From: Scybalomonas sp905214925
GTDB taxonomy: Bacteria; Bacillota; Clostridia; Lachnospirales; Lachnospiraceae
Length of the DNA stretch: 64,000 nucleotides
Reading direction: 5' to 3'
NCBI GenBank assembly: GCA_905214925.1
Contig: CAJMOB010000001.1
Coordinates: 186,001 to 250,000, forward strand
In this document: piece after piece, positions 27,185 to 36,086 of the stretch
Numbering within the stretch: position 1 is the stretch's first letter
Layout of the letters: each line of letters opens with the position of its first letter
Position numbers and translations under genes: made by a program
Notes under the pieces: generated by a model
What the model was told of the DNA's origin: nothing
Database searches by the model: none
What the model saw: only the letters and a program-made list of their open reading frames with translations

Positions 27185-27206
27185 AAAAAAATTCCTCCTT
27201 TTTGAC

Positions 27207-27235
27207 ATTGTAGCACCTAAAAAAATGGGGTACAA
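27207..27235 (-). promoter_or_regulatory. promoter of the PhlG-like gene inside an imperfect palindrome
   Basis: On the minus strand TTGTAC (27230-27235) and TACAAT (27207-27212) are 17 bp apart and mirror each other, so ATTGTA...TACAAT forms an imperfect inverted repeat (27207-27236). This is a likely site for the divergent TetR-type regulator (inference). Confidence 0.6.
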
Positions 27236-27270
27236 TAGTTCTAAACGTTCTGGTTCAAAGGAGGGGAAAT

Positions 27271-27822
27271 ATGTACCACATATCGAAAGACATTCGGGCG
27301 CAGAGATCTGCCCATCGAATCTGTGAAGCTGTAATGACCTGCGCTAAACAAAAACCTTTTGCTGAAATTACTATTTCTGATTTGAATAGAGAATATTTGA
27401 TCAGCCGAACGACCTTTTATCGGCTGTTCGATAACACCGTAGATGTATTAGAATACATGGTTGACAGAATGGGACAGGAAGTCCTGCTAAAGATTCGTGG
27501 AGATTCACCTAAGGAATTGACTATCAATGCCATCACCGCTCTAAAAGAGCGCCAGGAACTGATTGAGCTGCTGTCTGTTAGTGGACACCTTCATCTGCTT
27601 CTAAAAAAGCAGGAGGAATATCTGCCTTTTAGCAAACTAATGGATGGACTGAAATTTGGAGACGAATATGAGTATTTTCACAGCATCCTCACACATATAA
27701 TCCCTACTGCTATGGAAATATGGAGACGTGATGGCATGACTGACTCTCCAGAAAAAGTTTATGAAAAACTGTGCCGAAGCATCCAAACGCTTGGTGTGTG
27801 GTTCTCTATCGATGTTAACTAA
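27271..27822 (+). CDS. TetR-family transcription regulator
   Basis: The 183-residue protein has an N-terminal TetR helix-turn-helix (ITISDLNREYLISRTTFYRLFDN, about residues 30-52) and a helical ligand-binding C-terminal part. GGAGGGG precedes the ATG. It is divergent from the PhlG-like hydrolase gene with an 86-bp gap holding that gene's promoter, so ligand-released repression of the hydrolase is the simplest model. Base composition here is visibly less AT-rich than in neighbouring genes, hinting at acquisition of the pair by transfer. Confidence 0.88.
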   Translation: MYHISKDIRAQRSAHRICEAVMTCAKQKPFAEITISDLNREYLISRTTFYRLFDNTVDVLEYMVDRMGQEVLLKIRGDSPKELTINAITALKERQELIELLSVSGHLHLLLKKQEEYLPFSKLMDGLKFGDEYEYFHSILTHIIPTAMEIWRRDGMTDSPEKVYEKLCRSIQTLGVWFSIDVN

Positions 27823-27971
27823 ATATTCCAAATAGGATAACTGAACTTAAATGATTTCCATTTTGATAATGAACCGCACATGAGCCTATTTCCAATTTAG
27901 ATAATTAGAAAAAGATACACTTCTGTTTTGTACCAATTAATTCTACAAACTTCGACTTGACATGTTTTATA

Positions 27972-28562
27972 CTATAATCTCTTTTTGGATTTCACAGTAA
28001 AAATAATCCTTCCTACGCACATAAAAAATACAATACAGCAATTATATACAATCACAAATAATTTAAAGTCTGTCGGAACATTTATTAATATAAATACATA
28101 AAAGATTGTGAGAGCAAATCCCAAAATCAGATTAAAGGCTCGAAGTTTAGGCATATATTGATTTATAATAGCCATATCACTTACCAAGTAAATGCTTCCG
28201 ATAAACAAGTAACTGACAATCTCCGCAATATGTAATGTCATAAACAGCCACAATGCGAAACTAATATATACATTTTCAAGGCTGAATAAATAAAGAATAG
28301 CACCCGTCAATATGGTAAATAGCGCATTTGACATTATCCCACCATAGGCTCCAAGAACATGTTGAATCGGTTTCATTTTTTCATAAAACTCCAACTTTAT
28401 TGGCCCTGGTGTTGAAAAGAAGATATATGGTTTAACTTGAACCTTAATCCAATTATCTTTACAGCCATATCTATAATCAAATAAAGAATGTCCAATTTCA
28501 TGCAACCACACCACCGCATACAAAATAAAATAACTAATTACTAAAAACAAAATCCACTTCAT
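27972..28562 (-). CDS. HEIGH-motif membrane protease-like protein (M50-like)
   Basis: The 196-residue membrane protein has HEIGH (His21-Glu22-xx-His25) in its first hydrophobic segment, the zinc site of intramembrane M50-type metalloproteases, and about five further membrane segments. A clear second metal-ligand motif is not obvious, so catalytic activity is uncertain. GGAGAAGG precedes the ATG. It lies downstream of lysS, separated by a large nested hairpin. Confidence 0.65.
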   Translation of the reverse strand: MKWILFLVISYFILYAVVWLHEIGHSLFDYRYGCKDNWIKVQVKPYIFFSTPGPIKLEFYEKMKPIQHVLGAYGGIMSNALFTILTGAILYLFSLENVYISFALWLFMTLHIAEIVSYLFIGSIYLVSDMAIINQYMPKLRAFNLILGFALTIFYVFILINVPTDFKLFVIVYNCCIVFFMCVGRIIFTVKSKKRL

Positions 28563-28620
28563 ATCTACCCTTCTCCAAATTATAATTTGTCTTTGTTCTT
28601 TTTTTGTCCTGCTATAAGAA

Positions 28621-28727
28621 AAAGCCCCCTATTCGTATATAATTTCGCCTATTTACACAAATTCGCTTTTATGTTACCGCGAATCCTATACGAATATAAG
28701 CTAATTCATACGAATTTAGGGGGCTTT
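28621..28727 (-). terminator. large nested hairpin between lysS and the HEIGH gene
   Basis: Outer arms AAAGCCCCCTA...TAGGGGGCTTT enclose inner arms built from repeated ATTCGTAT/ATACGAAT and GCGAAT units, giving alternative pairings. On the minus strand the right side runs into TTTTT, so it can end lysS transcription; it may also regulate the gene beyond it. Confidence 0.75.
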
Positions 28728-28756
28728 CAATTCTCTAAAAACTGCTTAAAATCAAA

Positions 28757-30229
28757 TTATTTATCCAAGCTCTTCATTGTTGGGAACAACAATACGTCAC
28801 GAATCGCTGGAGAGTTTGTCATAAGCATTACCATACGGTCGATACCAAATCCGATACCGCCTGTTGGTGGCATACCGATGCTTAACGCATTTAAGAAGTC
28901 TTCGTCAATACGGTTTGCTTCTTCATCACCTTGTGCTAATAATTCTTCCTGTGCTTCGAAACGTTCTCTCTGATCGATTGGATCGTTGATCTCAGAATAA
29001 GCATTTGCCATTTCACGTCCATAGATGAATAATTCAAAACGTTCTACATATTCTGGATCTTCTGGTTTTTTCTTTGTAAGTGGAGAGATTTCTACTGGAT
29101 GATCGATAACAAATGTAGGTTGAATTAATTTTTCTTCTACAAATTCTTCGAATAAAAGGCTTAAAATATCACCTTTTTTATGTCTTTCTTCGAATTCTAC
29201 ATGATGTTCTTTTGCTAATGCCTTTGCTTCTTCTGTTGTTTTTACCGTTGTGAAATCAATATTTGCATATTTTTTCAATGCGTCGATCATTGTAATTCTT
29301 TCAAATGGTTTTTCTAAGTCAATAATCACATCGCCGTAAGGAATCTGCATTGTTCCGCATACTTCTTGCGCTACATGACGGTATAAGTTTTCTGCTAATT
29401 CCATCATTCCATTGTAGTCTGTGTATGCTTGATATAATTCCATTAATGTAAACTCTGGATTATGTCTTGCATCCGTTCCTTCGTTACGGAATACACGTCC
29501 AATTTCATAAACTCTTTCAAGACCACCTACGATCAATCTCTTTAAGTATAACTCTAAGGAAATACGAAGTTTTACATCTTCATCTAATGCATTATAGTGT
29601 GTTTCAAATGGTCTAGCTGCTGCTCCACCTGCATTGCTTACAAGCATAGGAGTTTCTACTTCCATAAAGCCTTGTCCATCTAAGAAACGACGAATGGCAC
29701 TAATACATTTAGAACGTTTTACAAATGTTTCTTTGACATCTTGATTCATAACTAAATCAACATATCTTTGACGATAACGCATATCTGTATTGGTTAAACC
29801 ATGGAATTTTTCTGGAAGAACTTGAAGACTCTTGCTTAAAAGAGTCACTTCTGTTGCATGAATAGAAATTTCTCCTGTTTTTGTTTTAAATACTTCACCT
29901 TTAATACCGATAAGATCACCGATATCAAATTTCTTGAAATCTTTATAAGATTCTTCTCCAATATTATCTCTTGCTACATAAGACTGGATATTTCCTTGTA
30001 AGTCTTGAACGTTACAAAAAGATGCTTTTCCCATTACACGTTTAAACATCATTCTACCTGCAATGGATACTGTCTTTCCTTCTAATTCTTCAAAATTATC
30101 TTTAATTTCCATACTATGATGTGTCTGATCATATTTTGTAATCTGGAAAGGATCTTTTCCTGCTTCTTGGAGTTCCGCAAGTTTTTCTCTTCTAATTTTT
30201 AAAATTTCGTTTAAATTCTGTTCTGCCAC
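28757..30229 (-). CDS. lysS: lysyl-tRNA synthetase, class II
   Basis: The 490-residue enzyme charges tRNA-Lys. It has the N-terminal OB-fold anticodon domain (VSIAGRMMFKRVMGKASF) and a class II core with motif 2 (YEIGRVFRNEGTDARHNPEF) and motif 3 (GIGFGIDRMVMLMTNS). The start appears to be GTG at 30229, with AGGAG about ten bases before it. It follows greA by 25 bp on the same strand, the common greA-lysS pairing. I see no T-box leader before greA. A large terminator hairpin follows. Confidence 0.97.
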   Translation of the reverse strand: MAEQNLNEILKIRREKLAELQEAGKDPFQITKYDQTHHSMEIKDNFEELEGKTVSIAGRMMFKRVMGKASFCNVQDLQGNIQSYVARDNIGEESYKDFKKFDIGDLIGIKGEVFKTKTGEISIHATEVTLLSKSLQVLPEKFHGLTNTDMRYRQRYVDLVMNQDVKETFVKRSKCISAIRRFLDGQGFMEVETPMLVSNAGGAAARPFETHYNALDEDVKLRISLELYLKRLIVGGLERVYEIGRVFRNEGTDARHNPEFTLMELYQAYTDYNGMMELAENLYRHVAQEVCGTMQIPYGDVIIDLEKPFERITMIDALKKYANIDFTTVKTTEEAKALAKEHHVEFEERHKKGDILSLLFEEFVEEKLIQPTFVIDHPVEISPLTKKKPEDPEYVERFELFIYGREMANAYSEINDPIDQRERFEAQEELLAQGDEEANRIDEDFLNALSIGMPPTGGIGFGIDRMVMLMTNSPAIRDVLLFPTMKSLDK

Positions 30230-30254
30230 AGTGTGTTCACTCCTATTCTTTCTC

Positions 30255-30740
30255 TTATAAGTTGGATCTTTGAATATCTAAAATACGATATTTTTCTGCT
30301 CCGTCTGGACCTTCAACCTCTACAACTTCTCCGATTTTACATCCGATTAATGCGTGTCCAAGTGGAGATTCGTTTGAAATTTTACCTGCAAAAATATCCG
30401 CTTCTGTAGAACCTACTAATTTATAAGTAACTTCTTCATTAAATTCCATATCGAATAATTTTACCATACAACCGATGTTGATTTTTTCAAGATCCACCTC
30501 ATCTTCATCAACAACTTCTGCATTTCTAAGGATTTTCTCTATTTCTTCAATGCGGGCTTCAATATCACGTTGTTCATCTTTTGCTGCATCGTATTCAGCG
30601 TTTTCTGATAAGTCACCCTGTTCTCTAGCTTCTTTAATTTTCTGAGCTACTTCTTTACGGGTTACTACCTTTAACTGCTGTAATTCTTCTTCTAATTCTC
30701 TTAAACCAGCATATGTTAAAATATTTTTCTTCTCTGCCAT
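30255..30740 (-). CDS. greA: transcription elongation factor GreA
   Basis: The 161-residue factor rescues backtracked RNA polymerase by stimulating transcript cleavage. The N-terminal coiled coil has the acidic tip in EQGDLSENAEYDAAKDEQ, and a C-terminal FKBP-like domain has VKLFDMEF and SPLGHALIG. The length is standard. GGGAG precedes the ATG. It forms an operon with lysS, 25 bp downstream. Confidence 0.97.
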   Translation of the reverse strand: MAEKKNILTYAGLRELEEELQQLKVVTRKEVAQKIKEAREQGDLSENAEYDAAKDEQRDIEARIEEIEKILRNAEVVDEDEVDLEKINIGCMVKLFDMEFNEEVTYKLVGSTEADIFAGKISNESPLGHALIGCKIGEVVEVEGPDGAEKYRILDIQRSNL

Positions 30741-31102
30741 TGATTGAACTCCCTTTCTTTTTTCAATACTTTATAAAAACAATGTCTCCTCATTCTTTTC
30801 ACTAAGCCATGCATTGCATAAATGAAATGATGAGAAATACGTTTTACGAGATCCATTGTTTTCTAAAGGAGAGGAAAATTTTTCCTCTCCTTTTGTATCC
30901 ATGTAATAGCAATGAGTACCAAATATAGTATTTATCAACTTTCATTGCTTTGGAACGTAAGAAACTTTTCATTCTTATTTCTTATTGTTCTATCTACAAT
31001 TCTTATATTATAAATGACTGGCGATCTCTTGTCAACCAGCTTTCCCTTTGTTTTCCTTTATTTTCCACTCATCCCTTTTCTTCTTCTAAAACTCACGGAT
31101 TT
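30741..31102. other. non-coding region between a hypothetical gene and greA
   Basis: The 362-bp gap contains the greA promoter region (not confidently resolved) and one strong hairpin at 30865-30893. I find no credible gene in either strand. Confidence 0.5.
30865..30893. terminator. near-perfect palindromic terminator
   Basis: The 14-base arms AAAGGAGAGGAAAA and TTTTCCTCTCCTTT meet almost without a loop and end in TTTT. It probably ends the hypothetical gene at 31103-32080 on the minus strand and insulates greA. Confidence 0.75.
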
Positions 31103-32080
31103 CTATACTATTTTTCTAAGATAAAGCCCATAATTTTCTTTCCATTCTTCTAACTTCTCTTCTACAACCGTTCCATCAAAATTCATTGTCTGTTCCATTA
31201 AAATGGCTGTTAATACTTCTTGATCGATCCAGATTCCTCTTTGTGTAATTCGAAGATTACTGGCTTTCGGATAAAGATCATTTAAATCAATCTCAATTGT
31301 TGTATTTTGTCCTGATCGCCCTACATCTATCCTTGTTGAATCCTCTTTTATTTCTTCTATTTCTTCTATTTTTTCTGTTTCCTCTTTTTCTTTCTTCTCT
31401 TTTGGTAAAAATACAATAGAAAGCCCTGTCTCTTCATAAATCTCTTTTGCTAATGTTTCATAGACCGAAGGCTGGTTCGTCTTTACAATCATATAATTCA
31501 GATTATTGGACACCAAAGAAATTACCCGTTTTGTCTCCTCTATTTTACCTTCTATAATGACGAGCTTTAATACTTTTTTTCGAATCCCATAAAGCACTCG
31601 ATAGTATTCGGTTAATTCTTTTATAAAAAAGAATTTCATCCACCCTACATAATTTCTTCTATTTAAAAGCATACATACAACATGATCTTTTTGCTCTTCT
31701 TGACTCTCTTTATCAAAAGCCGAATAAAGGGATAAGTGATAAGGATAACAAGAAAAATTACTCTCTTGTCTACAATATAAGGAAAAAAGCTCCCCTTTTA
31801 ATAAGAAAGTCACACTCCCATACTGTCGTTTTTGTTCTCGAATCTCTTCTTCGATAAAACGCCACACAAGCTCCTCGCCCATTTTTACAGCACACTCCTG
31901 TTCAAATGGTAACTCCACTTCAATCCCTTTTAACTCCCCTTCTGCACTGTTTTCTTTGTTTAATTTTTTCTTTCGCAACAGCCATTTTTGCAACCATTTC
32001 TTTGGTAATGTCCGATGAAGCCATCGATAGATAGCACTGCTTTTTTCTAAATAGCGATACCGAATAAATGCAACTTCCAT
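31103..32080 (-). CDS. hypothetical protein of 325 residues
   Basis: I do not recognise a family. There is no signal peptide or clear membrane span. The N-terminal 45 residues are basic and tryptophan-rich (WLHRTLPKKWLQKWLLRKK). The centre is mixed alpha/beta. A charged low-complexity stretch (about residues 228-247, mostly Lys and Glu) separates it from a C-terminal part containing IEIDLNDLYPKASNLRITQ. GGGAG precedes the ATG, and the codon pattern looks coding throughout. It is a single-gene unit divergent from an ABC importer operon. Confidence 0.75.
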   Translation of the reverse strand: MEVAFIRYRYLEKSSAIYRWLHRTLPKKWLQKWLLRKKKLNKENSAEGELKGIEVELPFEQECAVKMGEELVWRFIEEEIREQKRQYGSVTFLLKGELFSLYCRQESNFSCYPYHLSLYSAFDKESQEEQKDHVVCMLLNRRNYVGWMKFFFIKELTEYYRVLYGIRKKVLKLVIIEGKIEETKRVISLVSNNLNYMIVKTNQPSVYETLAKEIYEETGLSIVFLPKEKKEKEETEKIEEIEEIKEDSTRIDVGRSGQNTTIEIDLNDLYPKASNLRITQRGIWIDQEVLTAILMEQTMNFDGTVVEEKLEEWKENYGLYLRKIV

Positions 32081-32328
32081 CTTTTTCTCCCACTACGCTA
32101 TTCTTTCTTTATGCTATATGCTTTTTTCTTATGAAAAATACCTCTTTTCCATGACTTATTATCGAAAATAACATTTTTATCCAAAAAGGCTTGCCAACTT
32201 CCTCTTTTCTTTCATACCCCCTCCCTATCTCTTCTAGCACTCTTTCTTATTTTGTTGCTAAGACAACGTTAATCCCATCTCCTTCTTGTTACAATAAGAA
32301 AAACAAAAGAAAAAAGGAGTTTATATTT

Positions 32329-33459
32329 ATGAAAAAAATTTGTCAAAAACTAATAAGCCTTTCTTTACTTTGTGTCATGACACTCAGTGGTTGTAGCACA
32401 GCCAAACAAGAGACAACAACAACCGAAACCATAACACAAACAACGAATCCAATTGATGAATCAAACAATCAAAAAACTGCTTATACGTTTGTGGATCAAG
32501 CGGATAATGAAGTAACCGTCCAGATTCCCGTGGAGCGAATGGTTGTTATGCAACATCACTCTTTGGATATCTTAGCCCAATTAGGTGCTCAAGAAAAAGT
32601 AGTAGCAACGGAAAAAAACTGGGAGAAAGATCTTGGAGATTATATGAAGGATGTCTTTCCTAATATTGAATCTTTACCGACTCCTGGTGATCTTCAAGAA
32701 TGGAACGTAGAGGAAATCGTCAAATTGAACCCGGATATTGTTATTGCAGCCTCTCAGGCCAATCCAGACACAATCCAACAATTAAAAGAACTTAAAATTC
32801 CAGTTGTTGTTGTTTCCTTACGTGGAGAAGGAAAACAAGAAGAAGCCCAAAACCCAAGACTTTCTGATGCAGATAGCGCTTATACCGATGGCTGTGAATG
32901 GGCAGTAAAAACACTTGGAAAGTTGACAGGTACAGAAGAAAAAGCCAATCAGATTTGGAATTTTTGTCTTGAAAGCCGTGATATCGTAGAAAAAGCGGTC
33001 GGAACAATAAAAGAGGAAGATCGCGTTCGGGTTTTTATTGCAAATGAAGGACAACAGACTTATGGAAATGATAAATACGTGGGTTCTCAACTTTTACGCG
33101 CTGGTGCCATTAATGTAGCTTCAAAGGAAATCCAAGGTTATCAACCTTATACTTTTGAGAAATTAGCCCAATGGAATCCAGACGTCATTATTGTTCAAGA
33201 TCGTTATCAAGAAGTATATGATGAAATCATGACAGATGCAAAATATAAAGAACTAAAAGCGGTGAAAGAAGGAAATGTACTACTAGCTCCTTACTGGACA
33301 AAACCTTGGGGAAATCCAGATACTGACTCAATCGCACTAGGGGAACTTTGGCTAGCCCATCAATTTTATCCTGATAAAATTAGCAAGGAAGTCGTACAAG
33401 AACGTGCAAAAACCTTTTATGAATCTTTTTATGGGGTTCCTTTTACAGGAGAAGTGTAA
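32329..33459 (+). CDS. iron/cobalamin-type ABC substrate-binding lipoprotein
   Basis: The 376-residue lipoprotein has a lipobox (LSGC) followed by a Thr-rich linker and a FecB/BtuF-type fold: VPVERMVVMQHHSLDILAQL, NPDIVIAASQ and WNPDVIIVQD. Such class III binding proteins deliver siderophores, heme, cobalamin or related metal complexes. AAAAAGGAG supports the ATG at 32329, 138 bp inside a longer frame. The permease gene starts at the next base after its stop. I found no cobalamin riboswitch or Fur-like box in the short leader. The ligand is unknown. Confidence 0.9.
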   Translation: MKKICQKLISLSLLCVMTLSGCSTAKQETTTTETITQTTNPIDESNNQKTAYTFVDQADNEVTVQIPVERMVVMQHHSLDILAQLGAQEKVVATEKNWEKDLGDYMKDVFPNIESLPTPGDLQEWNVEEIVKLNPDIVIAASQANPDTIQQLKELKIPVVVVSLRGEGKQEEAQNPRLSDADSAYTDGCEWAVKTLGKLTGTEEKANQIWNFCLESRDIVEKAVGTIKEEDRVRVFIANEGQQTYGNDKYVGSQLLRAGAINVASKEIQGYQPYTFEKLAQWNPDVIIVQDRYQEVYDEIMTDAKYKELKAVKEGNVLLAPYWTKPWGNPDTDSIALGELWLAHQFYPDKISKEVVQERAKTFYESFYGVPFTGEV

Positions 33460-34467
33460 ATGAATGGTGATAAAAAAAGAGGGAGAATGATTTTCTTTCT
33501 CCTTCTTCCTATTATACTGTTTCTCATTTCTTTAGGCATTGGTTCTTATCCAATCTCCCCCTTTGATGTTGTTACTATTTTATTCAAAGGCATTACAGGA
33601 AATGAATTTTTAAAAGATCCTATGGCCTTTCACTTACTATTTACAGTAAGGCTTCCACGAATTATTAGTGCTGTCTTAATTGGTGCTGGTCTTTCCGTAT
33701 CAGGTGCTGTTTTTCAAGGGCTCTTTAAAAATCCACTCGCCGCTCCTTATACATTAGGTGTTTCTAACGGAGCTGGATTTGGAGCAGGACTGGCTATTGT
33801 CCTCTCTCTTTCCACACTGCAAATACAACTAGTAGCAACCATATTTGGATTATTGGCGGTACTGCTAACCTTTTTACTTTCTATTCATAGTAAACACTCG
33901 ACTGTGAGCTTAGTGCTTTCTGGAATGTTAGTAGGCTCTCTTTTTTCCTCTCTCATTTCTCTCATTAAATTCACAGCGGATCCTTTTGAGAAATTACCGG
34001 AAATTGTCTTTTGGCTGATGGGCTCTCTTGTTAGCATTAACTACGAAAAGATACTTCGTATCCTTCCCGCTTATGTTCTTTGTATGCTCTTTTTATTTCT
34101 CATTCGTTGGAGATTAAATGTACTAAGCCTTGGAAGTGAAGAAGCACAATCTTTTGGCATCCCCGTCAAACGGGATCGTACCCTTGCTATTTTAGCTTGT
34201 TCTATTATCACTGCACTCGTTGTCAGCATCTCTGGCATTATCGGTTGGGTCGGCATTGTAATTCCTCATCTTGCTCGAATGATAGTTGGGGCAGACTTTC
34301 GAAAATTGCTTCCTGCCTCCGCCTCTCTTGGCATCTGTTACTTACTCCTAATCGACGATCTTTGTAGAACATTAACAGCTTCAGAAATTCCTATTGGTGT
34401 CATTACGGGAATTATTGGCGTTCCACTCTTTGCCTATTTTATTTATCGAAAGAAGGTGCATTGGTAA
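33460..34467 (+). CDS. FecCD-family ABC permease
   Basis: The 335-residue permease of the BtuC/FecCD family has about ten membrane spans. Typical segments are RLPRIISAVLIGAGLSVSGA, FQGLFKNPLAAPYTLGVSNG and the cytoplasmic GWVGIVIPHLARMIVGAD coupling region. Its ATG directly follows the binding-protein stop, and its TAA overlaps the ATG of the ATPase gene (TAATG), so the three are one tightly coupled importer. Confidence 0.94.
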   Translation: MNGDKKRGRMIFFLLLPIILFLISLGIGSYPISPFDVVTILFKGITGNEFLKDPMAFHLLFTVRLPRIISAVLIGAGLSVSGAVFQGLFKNPLAAPYTLGVSNGAGFGAGLAIVLSLSTLQIQLVATIFGLLAVLLTFLLSIHSKHSTVSLVLSGMLVGSLFSSLISLIKFTADPFEKLPEIVFWLMGSLVSINYEKILRILPAYVLCMLFLFLIRWRLNVLSLGSEEAQSFGIPVKRDRTLAILACSIITALVVSISGIIGWVGIVIPHLARMIVGADFRKLLPASASLGICYLLLIDDLCRTLTASEIPIGVITGIIGVPLFAYFIYRKKVHW

Positions 34468-35252
34468 TGGATATCACAATAAGAAATCTTTCCTTTTCTT
34501 ATTCAAACGAAAAAGAAAAACGAATTTTAAACAACCTATCCTTTTCCTATCAGACTCCTGATATCCTTTGTATTTTAGGAACAAATGGTACAGGAAAAAG
34601 CACTCTTTTAAAATGTATGACAGGAAAATACAAACCAAGCTCAGGAGAAGTTTTCCTTGAACACCAACCTCTAAAACATTATTCCTCCAAAGCTCTTGCA
34701 AGAAAGTTTGCCTATATTCCACAAACCCATACCCCTACCTTTCCGTTTCGGGTACTCGATGTAGTCACAATGGGTCGGACTTCTACCATTGGTTATTTTT
34801 CAAGCCCTAGCAAAAAAGAAGAAGAAATTGCAATGCATTATTTAGAGTTTCTATCCATTTCTCATCTAAAGGACAAACCATATACCAATCTCTCTGGTGG
34901 AGAACGGCAACTGGTATTATTAGCATCCGCTCTTACACAAGAACCAGAACTTCTCATTTTGGATGAACCAACCGCCCATCTTGACTTTGGAAAACAATAT
35001 CAGTTTTTAACACTGGTAAAAAAACTACAAGCAAAAGGAATGGGAGTGATCATGACGACTCATTTCCCAGATCACCCACTTTTTTTAAATAGCAAAACAC
35101 TAATTTTACAAGAGGGGACGATCTCCCATTATGGACAAGCAAACGATGTCATTACTGCTGAAACAATGTCTGAGCTTTATCATATCAAAACTCAAATCAT
35201 ACAAGTGGGCACACAAACAATCTGTGTCCCCAACAATGCAAAGGAGAATTAA
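34467..35252 (+). CDS. iron/cobalamin-type ABC transporter ATPase
   Basis: The roughly 261-residue FepC/BtuD-like ATPase has Walker A GTNGTGKSTLLK, Q-loop IPQTHTPTFPF, signature LSGGERQLVLLASAL, Walker B LLILDEPTAHLDFG and the switch His in MTTHFPDH. The start is taken as the ATG overlapping the permease stop rather than a TTG six bases earlier. A methyltransferase gene follows after 5 bp. Confidence 0.95.
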   Translation: MDITIRNLSFSYSNEKEKRILNNLSFSYQTPDILCILGTNGTGKSTLLKCMTGKYKPSSGEVFLEHQPLKHYSSKALARKFAYIPQTHTPTFPFRVLDVVTMGRTSTIGYFSSPSKKEEEIAMHYLEFLSISHLKDKPYTNLSGGERQLVLLASALTQEPELLILDEPTAHLDFGKQYQFLTLVKKLQAKGMGVIMTTHFPDHPLFLNSKTLILQEGTISHYGQANDVITAETMSELYHIKTQIIQVGTQTICVPNNAKEN

Positions 35253-35257
35253 ACTTT

Positions 35258-36013
35258 ATGACAGAACAACAACTTCAACAACTCTCTTTAGACTATTGGT
35301 CCGATCGAGCAGAAGAATTTTCGGCTCTTCGCATGAAAGATTACGAAACCTCTATGCGAGAATCTTTTTTGCAATTTATTAAACGACAATTACCACCCAT
35401 AAACAATCGGCCTATTAGAGCATTGGATCTCGGTTGTGGTGCTGGATTTTTTTGTCTTTTACTAAAGGAATTGGGCTGTCAAGTGACGGCAATCGATTTT
35501 TCAAAAGAGATGTTAGAACAGGCAAAGAAAAACTGTGAAAGAAATCATATTTTCGATATTTCGTTTTTACAAATGGATGCACAACATTTAACATTTCCTG
35601 ATGAAACATTCGATTTTATTATCACTCGCAATGTTACATGGATTCTTCCTAATGTAAAACAAGCCTATCAAGAAATGTTACGTGTGCTCACAAAAAAAGG
35701 ACGCTTACTAAATATGGATTCTAACTACGGAAAAGTCTTTTCTGAATCCGAAAAAAGAGGAGAAACTCCTTCTCACCCAACCCAATCTCTTCATCAACTT
35801 CAAACAAGAAATCGGATTGCAAAAGATCTCGCTATCACAAAAGTCCAACGCCCACAGTGGGATCTTACGACACTTTGGGAACTTGGAGTGCAAAACCTCT
35901 CCTGCTATCGGGATTTAGAACAGCAATTAAATATTAAAGAATTAAATCAAGCCTATACTCATGCTTCTAAGCAGACAAGAGCGATTATGTTTGCCATTCT
36001 CGCTCAAAAATAA
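35258..36013 (+). CDS. class I SAM-dependent methyltransferase
   Basis: The 251-residue Rossmann methyltransferase has motif I LDLGCGAGFF, the acidic loop AIDFSKEML, QMDAQHLTF and the post-I region FDFIITRNVTWIL. GGAG precedes the ATG 5 bp after the ABC ATPase, so it belongs to the importer operon. Methyltransferases in this position may modify an imported chelator or confer resistance to it; the true substrate is not evident. A bidirectional terminator follows. Confidence 0.88.
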   Translation: MTEQQLQQLSLDYWSDRAEEFSALRMKDYETSMRESFLQFIKRQLPPINNRPIRALDLGCGAGFFCLLLKELGCQVTAIDFSKEMLEQAKKNCERNHIFDISFLQMDAQHLTFPDETFDFIITRNVTWILPNVKQAYQEMLRVLTKKGRLLNMDSNYGKVFSESEKRGETPSHPTQSLHQLQTRNRIAKDLAITKVQRPQWDLTTLWELGVQNLSCYRDLEQQLNIKELNQAYTHASKQTRAIMFAILAQK

Positions 36014-36031
36014 TGAGAAACATAGCATATA

Positions 36032-36066
36032 GAAAAAGCGAAAGTACAAAAATACTCTCGCTTTTT
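36032..36066. terminator. bidirectional terminator between convergent genes
   Basis: The stem GAAAAAGCGAAAGTA / TACTCTCGCTTTTTC, with one mismatch, is flanked by A- and T-runs. It serves both the importer operon and the phosphofructokinase gene. Confidence 0.85.
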
Positions 36067-36086
36067 TCTATTCTTAATATAAATTT

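Noticed and set aside
30741..31102. T-box leader controlling greA-lysS
   Set aside because: No T-box core sequence or specifier stem was found; only one unrelated hairpin.
32081..32328. Cobalamin riboswitch or Fur box before the ABC importer
   Set aside because: The leader is short and lacks the cobalamin-box core and any 19-bp Fur-like palindrome.
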